A stretch of DNA of 36,637 nt from Gammaproteobacteria bacterium (GTDB lineage Bacteria; Pseudomonadota; Gammaproteobacteria; Pseudomonadales; Pseudomonadaceae). Numbering within the stretch: the first letter of the stretch is position 1; every line of letters starts with the position of its first letter. The translations under genes and the position numbers were made by a program. The DNA lies in the NCBI GenBank assembly GCA_903970465.1, contig CAJCIO010000041.1, positions 1 through 36,637 of the forward strand, given 5' to 3'. Under the pieces are notes generated by a model. That model worked only from the letters and a program-made list of their open reading frames with translations, was not told the DNA's origin and did no database searches. Shown here piece by piece: positions 16,184 to 25,190 of this stretch.

Positions 16184-17122
16184 ATGAGCAAAAAGCGTTA
16201 CCCCAGACTGTTTGGCATATTGCCCTTTTTCGGCATGCTTTTTCTCAGCGGGTGCAACTGGACCCTGCTGGATCCGAAAGGGCAGGTCGGCATCGACGAA
16301 CGTAACCTGATCTTCATCGCCTTCGCCTTGATGTTGCTGGTGGTGGTTCCGGTGATCGTCATGTGCTTCGTGTTCGCGTGGAAGTACCGCGCGTCCAACA
16401 AGGATGCCGATTATCAGCCCGAATGGGCCCACTCCACCAAGATCGAATTGACAGTGTGGGGCATCCCGCTGCTGATCATTATCGCGCTGGGTTGGGTTAC
16501 CTATGAATCCACTCACCGCCTCGATCCGTACAAGCCACTGGTTTCCGAGAACAAGCCCATCACCATCCAGGTTGTAGCGCTGGACTGGAAGTGGATGTTC
16601 ATCTATCCGGAACAAGGCATCGCCACGGTCAACAAAGTGGTGTTCCCGGCCAACACACCGGTCAATTTCCGTATCACGTCCGACTCGGTGATGAACTCGT
16701 TCTTCATCCCGGCGCTCGGCGGCCAGATCTACGCGATGGCCGGCATGCAGACCCAGCTGCACCTGATCGCCAACGAAAACGGTGTGTTTGACGGTATCTC
16801 CGCCAACTACAGCGGTGCCGGCTTCACCGGTATGAAGTTCAAAGCAGAAGCGACCTCCCAGGCTGATTTCGATGCGTGGGTCAGTAAAGTCAAGGCAGCA
16901 CCTAAACAGCTTGATACGGCTGAATACGCTGAAATGGCCAAACCAAGCGAAAACAATCCTGCCGTCGAGTACAGCTCGTTTGCACCTAACCTGTTTCAGA
17001 CCATCCTCGACAAGTACGAAGGTATGAACCCGGGTAAAGGTCTGCACTCCGAGCACGAAGCCGGTGGCAGTATGGAAGGGATGGACATGGGCGCGAATTC
17101 AGCTGCTGGGGCGAAGGAGTAA
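16184..17122 (+). CDS. cyoA: Cytochrome bo3 ubiquinol oxidase subunit II
   Basis: This is a 312-residue lipoprotein. The signal peptide ends in the lipobox LFLSGC (cysteine near residue 23), followed by two membrane helices (about 44-66 and 88-108) and a periplasmic cupredoxin-like domain. The CuA ligands of cytochrome c oxidases are absent, as expected for quinol oxidases. It anchors the complex and supports quinol access. The ATG at 16184 has AGAGG 8 bases upstream; upstream in-frame codons from 16106 lack a ribosome site. It is followed by cyoB after 3 bp. A Met-Glu-Gly-rich C-terminal tail (GGSMEGMDMGANS) is seen. Confidence 0.96.
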   Translation: MSKKRYPRLFGILPFFGMLFLSGCNWTLLDPKGQVGIDERNLIFIAFALMLLVVVPVIVMCFVFAWKYRASNKDADYQPEWAHSTKIELTVWGIPLLIIIALGWVTYESTHRLDPYKPLVSENKPITIQVVALDWKWMFIYPEQGIATVNKVVFPANTPVNFRITSDSVMNSFFIPALGGQIYAMAGMQTQLHLIANENGVFDGISANYSGAGFTGMKFKAEATSQADFDAWVSKVKAAPKQLDTAEYAEMAKPSENNPAVEYSSFAPNLFQTILDKYEGMNPGKGLHSEHEAGGSMEGMDMGANSAAGAKE

Positions 17123-17125
17123 AAG

Positions 17126-19141
17126 ATGTTCGGTAAATTAAGTCTGGAGGCGATACCGTTCCACGAGCCGATTGTGATGGTGACCCTCGCGGTCGTCGCC
17201 ATATTGGGCCTGGGCGTCGTATCAGCAATCACCTACTTCAAGAAGTGGGGTTATCTGTGGACCGAGTGGTTGACCACTGTCGACCACAAACGTATCGGCG
17301 TGATGTACATCGTCGTGGCCGTGGTCATGCTGCTGCGTGGTTTTGCCGACGCCATCATGATGCGTTCCCAGTTGGCGGTCGCCACAGGCGGCTCCACCGG
17401 CTTCTTGCCGCCGGAACACTACGACCAGATCTTCACCGCTCACGGTGTGATCATGATCATCTTCATGGCCATGCCATTCATGATCGGTCTGATGAACATC
17501 GTGGTGCCGCTGCAGATCGGCGCACGCGACGTGGCCTTCCCGTTCCTCAACTCCGTCAGCTTCTGGCTGTTCGTGGCTGCGGTGCTGCTGGTCAACATCT
17601 CCCTGGGGGTCGGCGAATTCGCCAAGACCGGCTGGGTCGCCTATCCACCGCTGGCGGGGCTGCAATACAGTCCGGGCGTGGGCGTTGACTACTACATCTG
17701 GGCACTGCAGATATCAGGCTTGGGTACATTGCTGACAGGGGTGAACTTCATCGTCACCATCCTGAAGATGCGTGCACCTGGCATGACCCTGATGAAAATG
17801 CCGGTGTTCACCTGGAACTGCCTGTGCACCGCCGTCCTGATCGCCGCTTCGTTCCCGATCCTGACCGCGACACTGCTGTTGCTGACCGCCGACCGTTACC
17901 TGGGCTTCCACTTCTTCACCAATGAACTTGGTGGGAACCCGATGATGTACGTCAACCTGTTCTGGGCATGGGGTCACCCTGAGGTGTACATCCTGATCCT
18001 GCCAGCGTTCGGCGTCTTCTCTGAAGTCACCTCGACGTTCGCCAAGAAACGCCTGTTCGGCTACGTGTCGCTGGTCTATGCGACCATCGCCATTACCGTG
18101 CTGTCGTTCATCGTCTGGCTGCACCACTTCTTCACCATGGGTTCGGGGGCCAACGTCAACGCCTTCTTTGGCATCATGACGATGGTGATCGCGATCCCGA
18201 CGGGTGTGAAAATCTTCACCTGGCTGTTCACCATGTACCGTGGTCGCATCGAATTCACCACGCCCATGCTGTGGACGATCGGCTTCATCGTGACCTTCAG
18301 CATCGGTGGTATGACCGGTGTACTGCTGGCCGTGCCGGGTGCGGACTTCGTACTGCACAACAGCCTGTTCCTGATTGCGCACTTCCATAACGTGATCATC
18401 GGTGGTGCCGTGTTCGGCTACCTGGCCGGCTTCTCGTTCTGGTTCCCGAAAGCCTTCGGCTTCAAGCTGAACGAGCGTCTGGGCAAGTACTCCTTCTGGT
18501 GCTGGATCGTCGGTTTCTACCTGGCGTTCATGCCGCTGTACGTGCTGGGCTTCATGGGCATGACCCGTCGCCTGAACCACACTGACAACCCAGAATGGAC
18601 TCCATGGCTGCTGGCCGCCTGGGTCGGTGCACTGTTCGTTGCTGCAGGTATCTTCTTCCAGTTGCTCCAACTGTATGTGTCGATTCGTGACCGCAAGCAG
18701 AACCTGGACACCACAGGCGATCCATGGGATGGCCGTACGCTGGAATGGTCGACTTCGTCGCCACCACCGTTCTACAACTTCGCTGAAGTACCGGCTGTAT
18801 CCGATCTGGACGCATACTGGGGCATGAAAGAACGCTCCCAGGCGACCGAGAAGGCCGCTACCTACAAGCCGATCCACATGCCGCGCAACACTGGCATGGG
18901 TGTACTGATCGGTGCGTTCAGCCTGGTGCTGGGTTTCGCGCTCATCTGGCACATCTGGTGGGCAGCGATCATCGGTCTGGTCGGCATGATTGCCGGTGTG
19001 ATCATCCGCAGCTACGACAACGATATCGACTACTACGTGCCGGTTGACGTGATAGCACGCATCGAAGGCGAACACATGAAGTCCCTGGCTGCTGCCAGTG
19101 CCGCTCATGGTCGTCTGAACTCCACGGTGGAGAAGGCTTAA
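17126..19141 (+). CDS. cyoB: Cytochrome bo3 ubiquinol oxidase subunit I
   Basis: This is the 671-residue catalytic subunit, a heme-copper oxidase that reduces oxygen to water with quinol electrons and pumps protons. Fifteen or so membrane helices are expected. The copper-B/cross-link motif [14 protein letters not shown] places His284 at the same number as in E. coli Cyo[11 protein letters not shown] carries the histidine pair for CuB, and HFHNVIIGG carries the heme ligands. The quinol-oxidase N-terminal helix and the long C-terminal extension are both present. GGAG precedes the ATG. Confidence 0.98.
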   Translation: MFGKLSLEAIPFHEPIVMVTLAVVAILGLGVVSAITYFKKWGYLWTEWLTTVDHKRIGVMYIVVAVVMLLRGFADAIMMRSQLAVATGGSTGFLPPEHYDQIFTAHGVIMIIFMAMPFMIGLMNIVVPLQIGARDVAFPFLNSVSFWLFVAAVLLVNISLGVGEFAKTGWVAYPPLAGLQYSPGVGVDYYIWALQISGLGTLLTGVNFIVTILKMRAPGMTLMKMPVFTWNCLCTAVLIAASFPILTATLLLLTADRYLGFHFFTNELGGNPMMYVNLFWAWGHPEVYILILPAFGVFSEVTSTFAKKRLFGYVSLVYATIAITVLSFIVWLHHFFTMGSGANVNAFFGIMTMVIAIPTGVKIFTWLFTMYRGRIEFTTPMLWTIGFIVTFSIGGMTGVLLAVPGADFVLHNSLFLIAHFHNVIIGGAVFGYLAGFSFWFPKAFGFKLNERLGKYSFWCWIVGFYLAFMPLYVLGFMGMTRRLNHTDNPEWTPWLLAAWVGALFVAAGIFFQLLQLYVSIRDRKQNLDTTGDPWDGRTLEWSTSSPPPFYNFAEVPAVSDLDAYWGMKERSQATEKAATYKPIHMPRNTGMGVLIGAFSLVLGFALIWHIWWAAIIGLVGMIAGVIIRSYDNDIDYYVPVDVIARIEGEHMKSLAAASAAHGRLNSTVEKA

Positions 19142-19144
19142 ATA

Positions 19145-19774
19145 ATGTCCAATACAGCAATTCACGGCGCTGTCGCCGACGGCCATGACCACGATCATGG
19201 CCACGATGATCATCACGACGCCGGGGCCATGACGGTCTTCGGCTTCTGGATCTACCTGATGACGGACTGCATTCTGTTCGCGTCGATCTTTGCCGCGTAC
19301 GCAGTCCTGGTAAACAACGTTGCTGGCGGGCCTTCGGGCGCCGACATCTTCGAACTGCCTTATGTGCTGGTCGAAACCGCAGCGCTGTTGTTGAGCTCCA
19401 TCACCTTTGGCTTCTCGATGCTGGCGATGTACAAAGGTGACAAGGGCAAAGTGCTGTTGTGGCTGTTCATCACCTTCCTGTTCGGTCTGGTGTTCATCGG
19501 CATGGAAATCAATGAATTCCACAAGCTGATCGAAGAAGGCTTCGGCCCGGATCGCAGTGGCTTCCTGTCCGGGTTCTTCACCCTGGTAGGCACCCACGGT
19601 GTGCACGTCACCAGTGGTCTGCTGTGGATGGCGGTGGTCATGCTGCAAGTACGCAAGTACGGCCTGACCCCTACCAACCAGACGCGCATGAGCTGCCTGA
19701 GCTTGTTCTGGCACTTCCTGGATGTGGTCTGGATCTGCGTATTCACCGTTGTCTACCTGTTGGGGGCTCTGTAA
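19145..19774 (+). CDS. cyoC: Cytochrome bo3 ubiquinol oxidase subunit III
   Basis: This is a 209-residue membrane subunit of the heme-copper oxidase subunit III family, with five hydrophobic helices. The N-terminus is rich in His and Asp ([17 protein letters not shown]), a feature often seen in Pseudomonas CyoC. The conserved [17 protein letters not shown] is at the C-terminus. It begins 3 bp after cyoB, and its stop shares one base with the cyoD start (TAATG). Confidence 0.97.
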   Translation: MSNTAIHGAVADGHDHDHGHDDHHDAGAMTVFGFWIYLMTDCILFASIFAAYAVLVNNVAGGPSGADIFELPYVLVETAALLLSSITFGFSMLAMYKGDKGKVLLWLFITFLFGLVFIGMEINEFHKLIEEGFGPDRSGFLSGFFTLVGTHGVHVTSGLLWMAVVMLQVRKYGLTPTNQTRMSCLSLFWHFLDVVWICVFTVVYLLGAL

Positions 19775-20106
19775 TGGCTAACGCTCATACTACTTCTGCG
19801 GGTAGCAGCCACGGCAGCTACAAGTCGTACTTCATCGGGTTCATCATCTCGGTGATTCTGACCGCAATTCCGTTTGCTGCCGTCATGACACACGCGCTGC
19901 CCAAGGACATGACTCTGCTGGTCGTCCTGGTCACGGCCGTGGTTCAGGTCCTGGTGCACCTGGTGTACTTCCTGCACCTTGACCGCACTTCGGAACAACG
20001 CTGGAACGTGATCGCCTTCGTGTTCTCGGCATTGATCATTGCGTTCCTGGTCGGCTTGTCGCTGTGGATCATGTTCAGCATTCATCACTTCATGATGGCG
20101 AAGTGA
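19774..20106 (+). CDS. cyoD: Cytochrome bo3 ubiquinol oxidase subunit IV
   Basis: This is a 110-residue small subunit with three membrane helices (about 18-40, 46-66, 78-102) and the conserved VQVLVHLVYFLHLD. It supports assembly of the oxidase. The ATG at 19774 overlaps the cyoC stop by one base; a longer upstream frame lies inside cyoC and is not used. Confidence 0.95.
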   Translation: MANAHTTSAGSSHGSYKSYFIGFIISVILTAIPFAAVMTHALPKDMTLLVVLVTAVVQVLVHLVYFLHLDRTSEQRWNVIAFVFSALIIAFLVGLSLWIMFSIHHFMMAK

Positions 20107-20115
20107 GGCAGGCGC

Positions 20116-20991
20116 ATGTCCATTAAGCACTTTATCCAAATCACCAAACCGGGGATCATTTTCGGTAACGTGCTTTCTGTGGCAGGCGGCTTTTTCCTGG
20201 CCTCGCAAGGAACGGTCAATCTCTGGCTGTTCCTCGCTACAGTGATTGGCACTTCGTTGGTTGTAGCGTCGGGCTGTGCATTCAACAATTGCATCGACCG
20301 TGACATCGACGTGAAGATGGAGCGCACCAAGAACCGAGCGTTGGTCCAGGGCGAGATTTCTCTGAAAGTCGCCCTGACCTACGCCACGGTGCTAGGTGTT
20401 GCCGGGCTGGGCATGCTTTGCGAGCTGGCCAACCCGCTGGCCTCGCTGTTCGGCCTGATCGGTTTCATCATCTACGTCGGTTTCTACAGCCTCTACCTGA
20501 AGCGCAAATCGGTTCACGGCACGCTGGTGGGCAGCCTCTCGGGGGCCATGCCACCGGTGATCGGCTATGTGGCGGTGAGCAATCACTTCGACCTGGCCGC
20601 GCTGACCCTGCTGGTGATGTTCAGCCTGTGGCAGATGCCGCACTCGTACGCGATCGCGATCTTTCGTTTCAACGACTACCTGGCAGCGTCGATCCCGGTG
20701 CTGCCGGTCAAGCGTGGTATCGAAGTCGCCAAGCGCCACATCCTGTACTACATCGCGGCGTTTTTGGTCGCTACGCTTATGCTGACCCTTGGCGGCTATG
20801 CCGGCATGAGTTACATGGCAGTGGCAGCGGCGATGGGCATGTACTGGCTGTACATGGCCTGGACCGGCTACAAGACCTCCGATGATGTGAAGTGGGCACG
20901 CAAGCTGTTCGTGTTCTCGATTTTCACCATCACGGCGCTGAGCATCATGATGTCCGTGGACTTCAAGATCCCGGCGGTGCTGTTGACCTGA
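20116..20991 (+). CDS. cyoE: Heme O synthase (protoheme IX farnesyltransferase)
   Basis: This is a 291-residue polytopic prenyltransferase of the UbiA/COX10 family. It attaches a farnesyl chain to heme b to give the heme O needed by CyoB. The catalytic aspartate-rich motif is [18 protein letters not shown] (near residues 56-73), and the second conserved region includes [20 protein letters not shown]. It follows cyoD by 9 bp and is the last gene of the operon, which ends in the terminator at 21029. Confidence 0.97.
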   Translation: MSIKHFIQITKPGIIFGNVLSVAGGFFLASQGTVNLWLFLATVIGTSLVVASGCAFNNCIDRDIDVKMERTKNRALVQGEISLKVALTYATVLGVAGLGMLCELANPLASLFGLIGFIIYVGFYSLYLKRKSVHGTLVGSLSGAMPPVIGYVAVSNHFDLAALTLLVMFSLWQMPHSYAIAIFRFNDYLAASIPVLPVKRGIEVAKRHILYYIAAFLVATLMLTLGGYAGMSYMAVAAAMGMYWLYMAWTGYKTSDDVKWARKLFVFSIFTITALSIMMSVDFKIPAVLLT

Positions 20992-21028
20992 CCGACAGAC
21001 GCCAGGCGCAAGCTTGCTGCAATATCCA

Positions 21029-21060
21029 ACGCCCCGGCCCGCAAGGTCCGGGGCGTTTTT
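21029..21060 (+). terminator. Intrinsic terminator of the cyo operon
   Basis: A 9-bp perfect stem ACGCCCCGG / CCGGGGCGT encloses a 10-base loop and is followed by T residues. It begins 37 bp after the cyoE stop. Confidence 0.88.
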
Positions 21061-21088
21061 GTTCATGACGCAATACCGAGTCGCATCC

Positions 21089-21165
21089 TTCGCGGGCAAG
21101 CCTTGCTCCCACAGTGCAAACAGATGCAGTGCCGCATACCTGTTGGAGCAAGGCTTGCCCGCGAA
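21089..21165. repeat. REP doublet (REPIN) after the cyo operon
   Basis: Two perfect inverted 21-bp arms (21089-21109 and 21145-21165), built on GCGGGCAAGCCTTGCTCC, are separated by 35 bp. This is the least-diverged simple copy in the window and shows the standard form of the element in this genome. Confidence 0.9.
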
Positions 21166-21287
21166 GAGGCCAGTGGCCATAAAATCACTGGACAAGCTTC
21201 CCCGCGGTTGATTATCTTTCCTGCGCAGGCCACCGCAGTGGCCGACGTCGCTCGGACGGTTCCGGGCGCTTACGTTTCGAGGAAGTC

Positions 21288-22505
21288 ATGGCCGAACATC
21301 GTTCGCAGCGCCGCTTTGCGCGCATAGATCGTCTCCCCCCCTATGTTTTCAATATCACTGCCGAGCTGAAGATGGCCGCGCGTCGTCGTGGCGAAGACAT
21401 CATCGACCTGAGCATGGGCAATCCCGACGGCCCGACACCGCCGCACATCGTCGAAAAACTCTGCAGCGTCGCCCAGCGCGAAGACACCCACGGCTACTCT
21501 ACCTCTAGGGGTATCCCGCGCCTGCGCCGGGCCATCTCGCGTTGGTACAAGGATCGCTACGACGTCGAGATCGACCCTGAAGACGAAGCGATCGTCACCA
21601 TCGGCTCCAAAGAAGGCCTGGCACATCTGATGCTGGCTACCCTGGACCAAGGCGATACCGTGCTGGTGCCCAACCCCAGCTACCCGATCCACATCTATGG
21701 TGCCGTGATTGCCGGCGCCCAGGTGCGCTCGGTGCCGCTGGTGCCAGGGGTGGATTTCTTCAACGAGCTGGAGCGGGCGATTCGCGAGTCCATCCCCAAG
21801 CCGAAGATGATGATTCTGGGCTTCCCCTCCAACCCGACCGCGCAGTGCGTGGAACTGGATTTTTTCGAGCGCGTGGTGGCCCTGGCCAAGCGATACGACG
21901 TGCTGGTGGTGCACGACCTGGCCTACGCCGACATCGTCTACGACGGTTGGAAAGCTCCCTCGATCATGCAGGTGCCGGGGGCCAAGGATATCGCGGTAGA
22001 GTTCTTCACCCTGTCCAAGAGCTACAACATGGCCGGCTGGCGGATCGGTTTCATGGTCGGCAACCCGGAGCTGGTCAACGCCTTGGCGCGGATCAAGAGC
22101 TATCACGACTACGGCACCTTCACCCCCTTGCAGGTCGCCGCCATTGCCGCGCTGGAAGGCGATCAACAGTGCGTGCTGGACATCGCCGAACAGTATCGCC
22201 AGCGTCGCAACGTACTGGTCAAAGGCCTGCACGAGCTGGGCTGGATGGTCGAGAACCCCAAGGCGTCGATGTACGTGTGGGCCAAGATCCCCAACGCTTA
22301 CGCGCATCTTGGCTCGCTGGAGTTCGCCAAGAAGCTGCTGGCCGAGGCCAAGGTCTGCGTGTCGCCGGGTATCGGCTTCGGCGATTATGGCGACGATCAC
22401 GTACGCTTCGCCTTGATCGAGAACCAGGACCGGATTCGTCAAGCGGTGCGCGGGATTCGGCAGATGTTTCGCGCGGATGAGAAGGCCAGGACCACCTGCG
22501 AGTAA
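21288..22505 (+). CDS. alaC: AlaC-type class I/II aminotransferase (probable alanine transaminase)
   Basis: This is a 405-residue PLP-dependent enzyme of fold type I. It has the AlaC/YfdZ-like start MAEHRSQRRFARIDRLPPYV, LSMGNPDGPTP, the NPSYPIH region, FPSNPTAQ, VVHDLAYADIVYDG, and the PLP lysine in TLSKSYNMAGWRIGF. AlaC converts pyruvate and glutamate to alanine and 2-oxoglutarate. The start has AGGAAG just upstream. It stands alone between the cyo region and cfa. The family is certain; the exact amino-acid preference is inferred from overall resemblance. Confidence 0.88.
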   Translation: MAEHRSQRRFARIDRLPPYVFNITAELKMAARRRGEDIIDLSMGNPDGPTPPHIVEKLCSVAQREDTHGYSTSRGIPRLRRAISRWYKDRYDVEIDPEDEAIVTIGSKEGLAHLMLATLDQGDTVLVPNPSYPIHIYGAVIAGAQVRSVPLVPGVDFFNELERAIRESIPKPKMMILGFPSNPTAQCVELDFFERVVALAKRYDVLVVHDLAYADIVYDGWKAPSIMQVPGAKDIAVEFFTLSKSYNMAGWRIGFMVGNPELVNALARIKSYHDYGTFTPLQVAAIAALEGDQQCVLDIAEQYRQRRNVLVKGLHELGWMVENPKASMYVWAKIPNAYAHLGSLEFAKKLLAEAKVCVSPGIGFGDYGDDHVRFALIENQDRIRQAVRGIRQMFRADEKARTTCE

Positions 22506-22531
22506 TACCCCGAAATCCGCTGCTATCCTGT

Positions 22532-22554
22532 GGCGAGGGGCTTGCCCCCTCGCC
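22532..22554. repeat. Short GC-rich palindrome of a REP-like class
   Basis: GGCGAGGGG and CCCCTCGCC form a 9-bp perfect stem around CTTGC, 27 bp after the aminotransferase stop. It resembles the GCGAGGGGGCTTGCCCCC type of REP in Pseudomonas and could also slow transcription, although no T-run follows. Confidence 0.6.
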
Positions 22555-22565
22555 GGAGGAAACAT

Positions 22566-22945
22566 CCCGCATCGCGTGATCAGCCGTAACTCGGGATAGT
22601 GATCACATTGCGGCGATTACCGCAGAACACGCTATTGTCATAGAAACGCGTTGCCGAGCTGCGCTCCCTATAACTGGGGCTGGATTATTACCGATACGGA
22701 AAATAACTTTTCCTGAATGGACATTTTCAACTGCGCGCATTCGGGCATAAGCTCGACTTGATTAGCTAATGATGAAAATGTCCATGAAAGTGCGTCATAA
22801 AGTCGCCCCGCAACGCTACTGCCATTGTCTGTCAGGCATTGGTGGCTATGCTGTGGACGGCACTTTTGCTTTTTACGCGAGCTCCAGATTGTCGGACGTA
22901 TGATTCACGCATGACCAGATCGAATGCAAAGAACAGGGGATCGCT
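22566..22945. other. Upstream region of cfa with a perfect inverted repeat
   Basis: About 380 bp without a credible gene. Its main feature is a perfect 13-bp inverted repeat: ATGGACATTTTCA at 22717-22729 and TGAAAATGTCCAT at 22773-22785, with a 43-bp spacer containing the palindrome ATTAGCTAAT (22761-22770). A 44-codon frame starting at 22769 lacks a ribosome site and I do not call it. The pair could be two half-operators for a looping regulator or the stem of a long hairpin. It lies about 160-230 bp upstream of the cfa start. Confidence 0.5.
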
Positions 22946-24100
22946 ATGCACACCAAGCTTTCTGGTTCACCCGCTTCGTCGACCCGCAGCAGCAGTACGT
23001 TGCGGTTTACCCAAGACTTGTTGTCCAAAGCCGGCGTCAGCCTGGATGGCCGAGCCCCTTGGGACATGCAGTTGAAGAGTCCGTCCGTCCCTGAGCGCGC
23101 GCTGGCCGAGGGCAATCTGGGGCTGGGCGAGGCATATATGAACGGCGACTGGGACGCCGAGCAACTTGATGAGTTCTTTGCTCGTGTGTTGCGTTCCGGG
23201 GTCGCGGATCTGGTCAACCCGGCAGCACTGCTGTTCCATGCGGTGCGTGCCAAGCTGGTCAATCTGCAAAGCCGCAGCCGCGCCTTTCAGGTGGGTGAGC
23301 AACATTACGATCTGGGCAATGACTTCTACGAAAGCATGCTCGACCCGCGTATGGCCTACACCTGCGGTTACTGGCGCGATGCCAAGGACCTGACCGAAGC
23401 CCAGAACGCCAAGCTCGACCTGATCTGCCGCAAACTGAACCTGCAATCCGGTCAGCGCGTGCTGGATATCGGGTGTGGCTGGGGCAGTTTCATGTCCTAC
23501 GCGGCCGAGCACTACGGCGTAGAGTGCGTCGGTGTGACCATCTCCAAGGAACAGTGCGACTGGGCCAAACGCCAATACCCGGACCTGCCTCTGGAGTTTC
23601 GCCTGCAGGATTACCGTGAGGTCGACGAGCAGTTCGATCATATCGTCAGCGTCGGCATGTTCGAGCACGTTGGCCGCAAGAATCACCGCACTTACATGGA
23701 AGTGGCCCACCGTTGCCTCAAGGACGACGGCCTCTTCCTGCTGCACACCATCGGCAAGAATCAACGCAACAGCGCCACCGATCGCTGGATCGATAAATAC
23801 ATTTTCCCCAATGGCGACCTGCCGTCCATCGGCCAGATTGGCGATTCCATCGATGGGCTGTTCGTGGCTGAGGATATGCACAACTTCGGCGCCGACTATG
23901 ACAAGACGCTGATGGCCTGGTGCGAGAACTTCGAAGCGGCCTGGCCACGCTTCTCGCCAGTAATGGGCGAGCGTTTCTACCGCATGTGGCGTTATTATCT
24001 GCTGTCGTGCGCCGGGGCCTTCCGAGCCCGTGATATTCAGCTCTGGCAATGGGTACTGTCGAAAAAGGGCGTACTCGGCGGCTATGAGCGCGTCGTTTGA
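22946..24100 (+). CDS. cfa: Cyclopropane-fatty-acyl-phospholipid synthase
   Basis: This is a 384-residue SAM-dependent enzyme that adds a methylene bridge to unsaturated acyl chains of membrane phospholipids, a stationary-phase and stress response. An N-terminal lipid-binding part (AEAYMNGDWD-like, residues 60-72) precedes the methyltransferase domain with YTCGYW (138-143) and the SAM loop VLDIGCGWGSF (172-182). The conserved EHVGRKNHRTY and the C-terminal YYLLSCAGAFRARDIQLWQ fit the family. The start is near AGGGG. hemB follows after 18 bp, so the two are probably co-transcribed. In P. putida such genes depend on RpoS; no clear RpoS -10 is fixed here. Confidence 0.94.
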   Translation: MHTKLSGSPASSTRSSSTLRFTQDLLSKAGVSLDGRAPWDMQLKSPSVPERALAEGNLGLGEAYMNGDWDAEQLDEFFARVLRSGVADLVNPAALLFHAVRAKLVNLQSRSRAFQVGEQHYDLGNDFYESMLDPRMAYTCGYWRDAKDLTEAQNAKLDLICRKLNLQSGQRVLDIGCGWGSFMSYAAEHYGVECVGVTISKEQCDWAKRQYPDLPLEFRLQDYREVDEQFDHIVSVGMFEHVGRKNHRTYMEVAHRCLKDDGLFLLHTIGKNQRNSATDRWIDKYIFPNGDLPSIGQIGDSIDGLFVAEDMHNFGADYDKTLMAWCENFEAAWPRFSPVMGERFYRMWRYYLLSCAGAFRARDIQLWQWVLSKKGVLGGYERVV

Positions 24101-24118
24101 TCAATCAAGGAATCCCCG

Positions 24119-25093
24119 ATGTCCAGTTATTTCCCCGCGACACGTCCACGTCGTCTGCGGCGCAACGAGCACTTGAGGTCGATGTTTCAGGAGGCGGAGT
24201 TCAGCCTGGATGACCTGGTACTACCGATTTTCGTCGAGGAAGGCATCGACGATTTCGTCCCGATCAATAGCATGCCGGGGGTCAATCGCATCCCCGAGTC
24301 CAAGCTTGCCAGCGAGATCGAACGCTATGCCCGCGCCGGTATCCGCTCGGTCATGACCTTTGGCGTTTCGCACCATCTCGACGAGACCGGCAGCGACACC
24401 TGGAACGATAACGGCCTGGTGGCGCGCATGTCGCGCATCATCAAGGACACCGCGCCGCAGATGGTGGTGATGTCCGATACCTGCTTCTGCGAGTACACCT
24501 CCCACGGCCACTGCGGCGTGCTGCACGGTCATGAAGTCGACAACGACGCGACCCTGATCAACCTTGGCCGCCAGGCTGTCGTGGCAGCGCAGGCGGGTGC
24601 CGATTTCATTGCGCCTTCGGCAGCGATGGATGGCCAGGTGCAGGCGATTCGCAGTGCGCTGGACGCGGCGGGCTTCAACCAGACCTCGATCATGGCCTAC
24701 TCTACCAAGTTCGCCTCGGCGCTGTACGGCCCGTTCCGCGAAGCCGGTGGCACGGCGCTGACGGGTGACCGCAAGACCTACCAGATGAACCCGATGAACC
24801 GCCGTGAAGCGGTGCGCGAGTCGTTGCTGGACGAGCAGGAAGGTGCCGATGCGATCATGGTCAAGCCGGCCGGTGCTTATCTGGACATCATCCGCGACAT
24901 CCGCGAAGCCTCGCGCTTGCCGTTGGGCGCTTACCAGGTGAGTGGCGAGTACGCGATGATCAAGTTCGGTGCGCAGGCTGGGGCCATCGACGAGGCCCGC
25001 GTGATGCGCGAAAGCCTGGGTGCGATCAAGCGTGCCGGTGCGGACTTGATCTTCACCTACTTCGCCATGGACATCGCCCGCGACGGGATTTGA
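24119..25093 (+). CDS. hemB: Delta-aminolevulinic acid dehydratase, zinc-type (porphobilinogen synthase)
   Basis: This 324-residue enzyme condenses two 5-aminolevulinate molecules to porphobilinogen in tetrapyrrole synthesis. The active-site lysines are Lys197 ([14 protein letters not shown]) and Lys249 ([12 protein letters not shown]). The metal site has three cysteines, Cys122, Cys124 and Cys132, in [14 protein letters not shown], the signature of zinc-dependent enzymes. P. aeruginosa HemB is a known magnesium-type enzyme lacking these cysteines, so this is likely a second form in the genome. AAGGA precedes the ATG, 18 bp after cfa. Confidence 0.93.
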   Translation: MSSYFPATRPRRLRRNEHLRSMFQEAEFSLDDLVLPIFVEEGIDDFVPINSMPGVNRIPESKLASEIERYARAGIRSVMTFGVSHHLDETGSDTWNDNGLVARMSRIIKDTAPQMVVMSDTCFCEYTSHGHCGVLHGHEVDNDATLINLGRQAVVAAQAGADFIAPSAAMDGQVQAIRSALDAAGFNQTSIMAYSTKFASALYGPFREAGGTALTGDRKTYQMNPMNRREAVRESLLDEQEGADAIMVKPAGAYLDIIRDIREASRLPLGAYQVSGEYAMIKFGAQAGAIDEARVMRESLGAIKRAGADLIFTYFAMDIARDGI

Positions 25094-25107
25094 TCCAAGG
25101 CTCAGAC

Positions 25108-25190
25108 CTGTAGCGAGGGGGCCCGCAAAATCTGCCAGTGACTACGATGTTGCTGGCACGATTTTCAAAGGCAAGCCTCCTTGCTACAAG
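25108..25190. repeat. Degenerate REP doublet after hemB
   Basis: Left arm TGTAGCGAGGGGGCCCGC (25110-25127) and right arm GGCAAGCCTCCTTGCTACAA (25170-25189) are inverted, weakened relatives of the REP core. The right arm runs into the end of the MFS gene, including its stop codon. Confidence 0.5.

Noticed and set aside
17714..19714. A 666-codon minus-strand frame opposite cyoB and cyoC.
   Set aside because: Its His/Gln/Asp-rich translation is the antisense of conserved membrane proteins; no start signal is seen.
22769..22903. A 44-codon ORF before cfa (MMKMSMKVRHKVAPQRY...).
   Set aside because: No Shine-Dalgarno sequence, and its start lies inside the inverted repeat; nothing supports translation.
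25153..25170. TGGCACGATTTTC resembling a sigma-54 -24 element after hemB.
   Set aside because: The -12 GC is missing at the required spacing and no gene start is positioned downstream.
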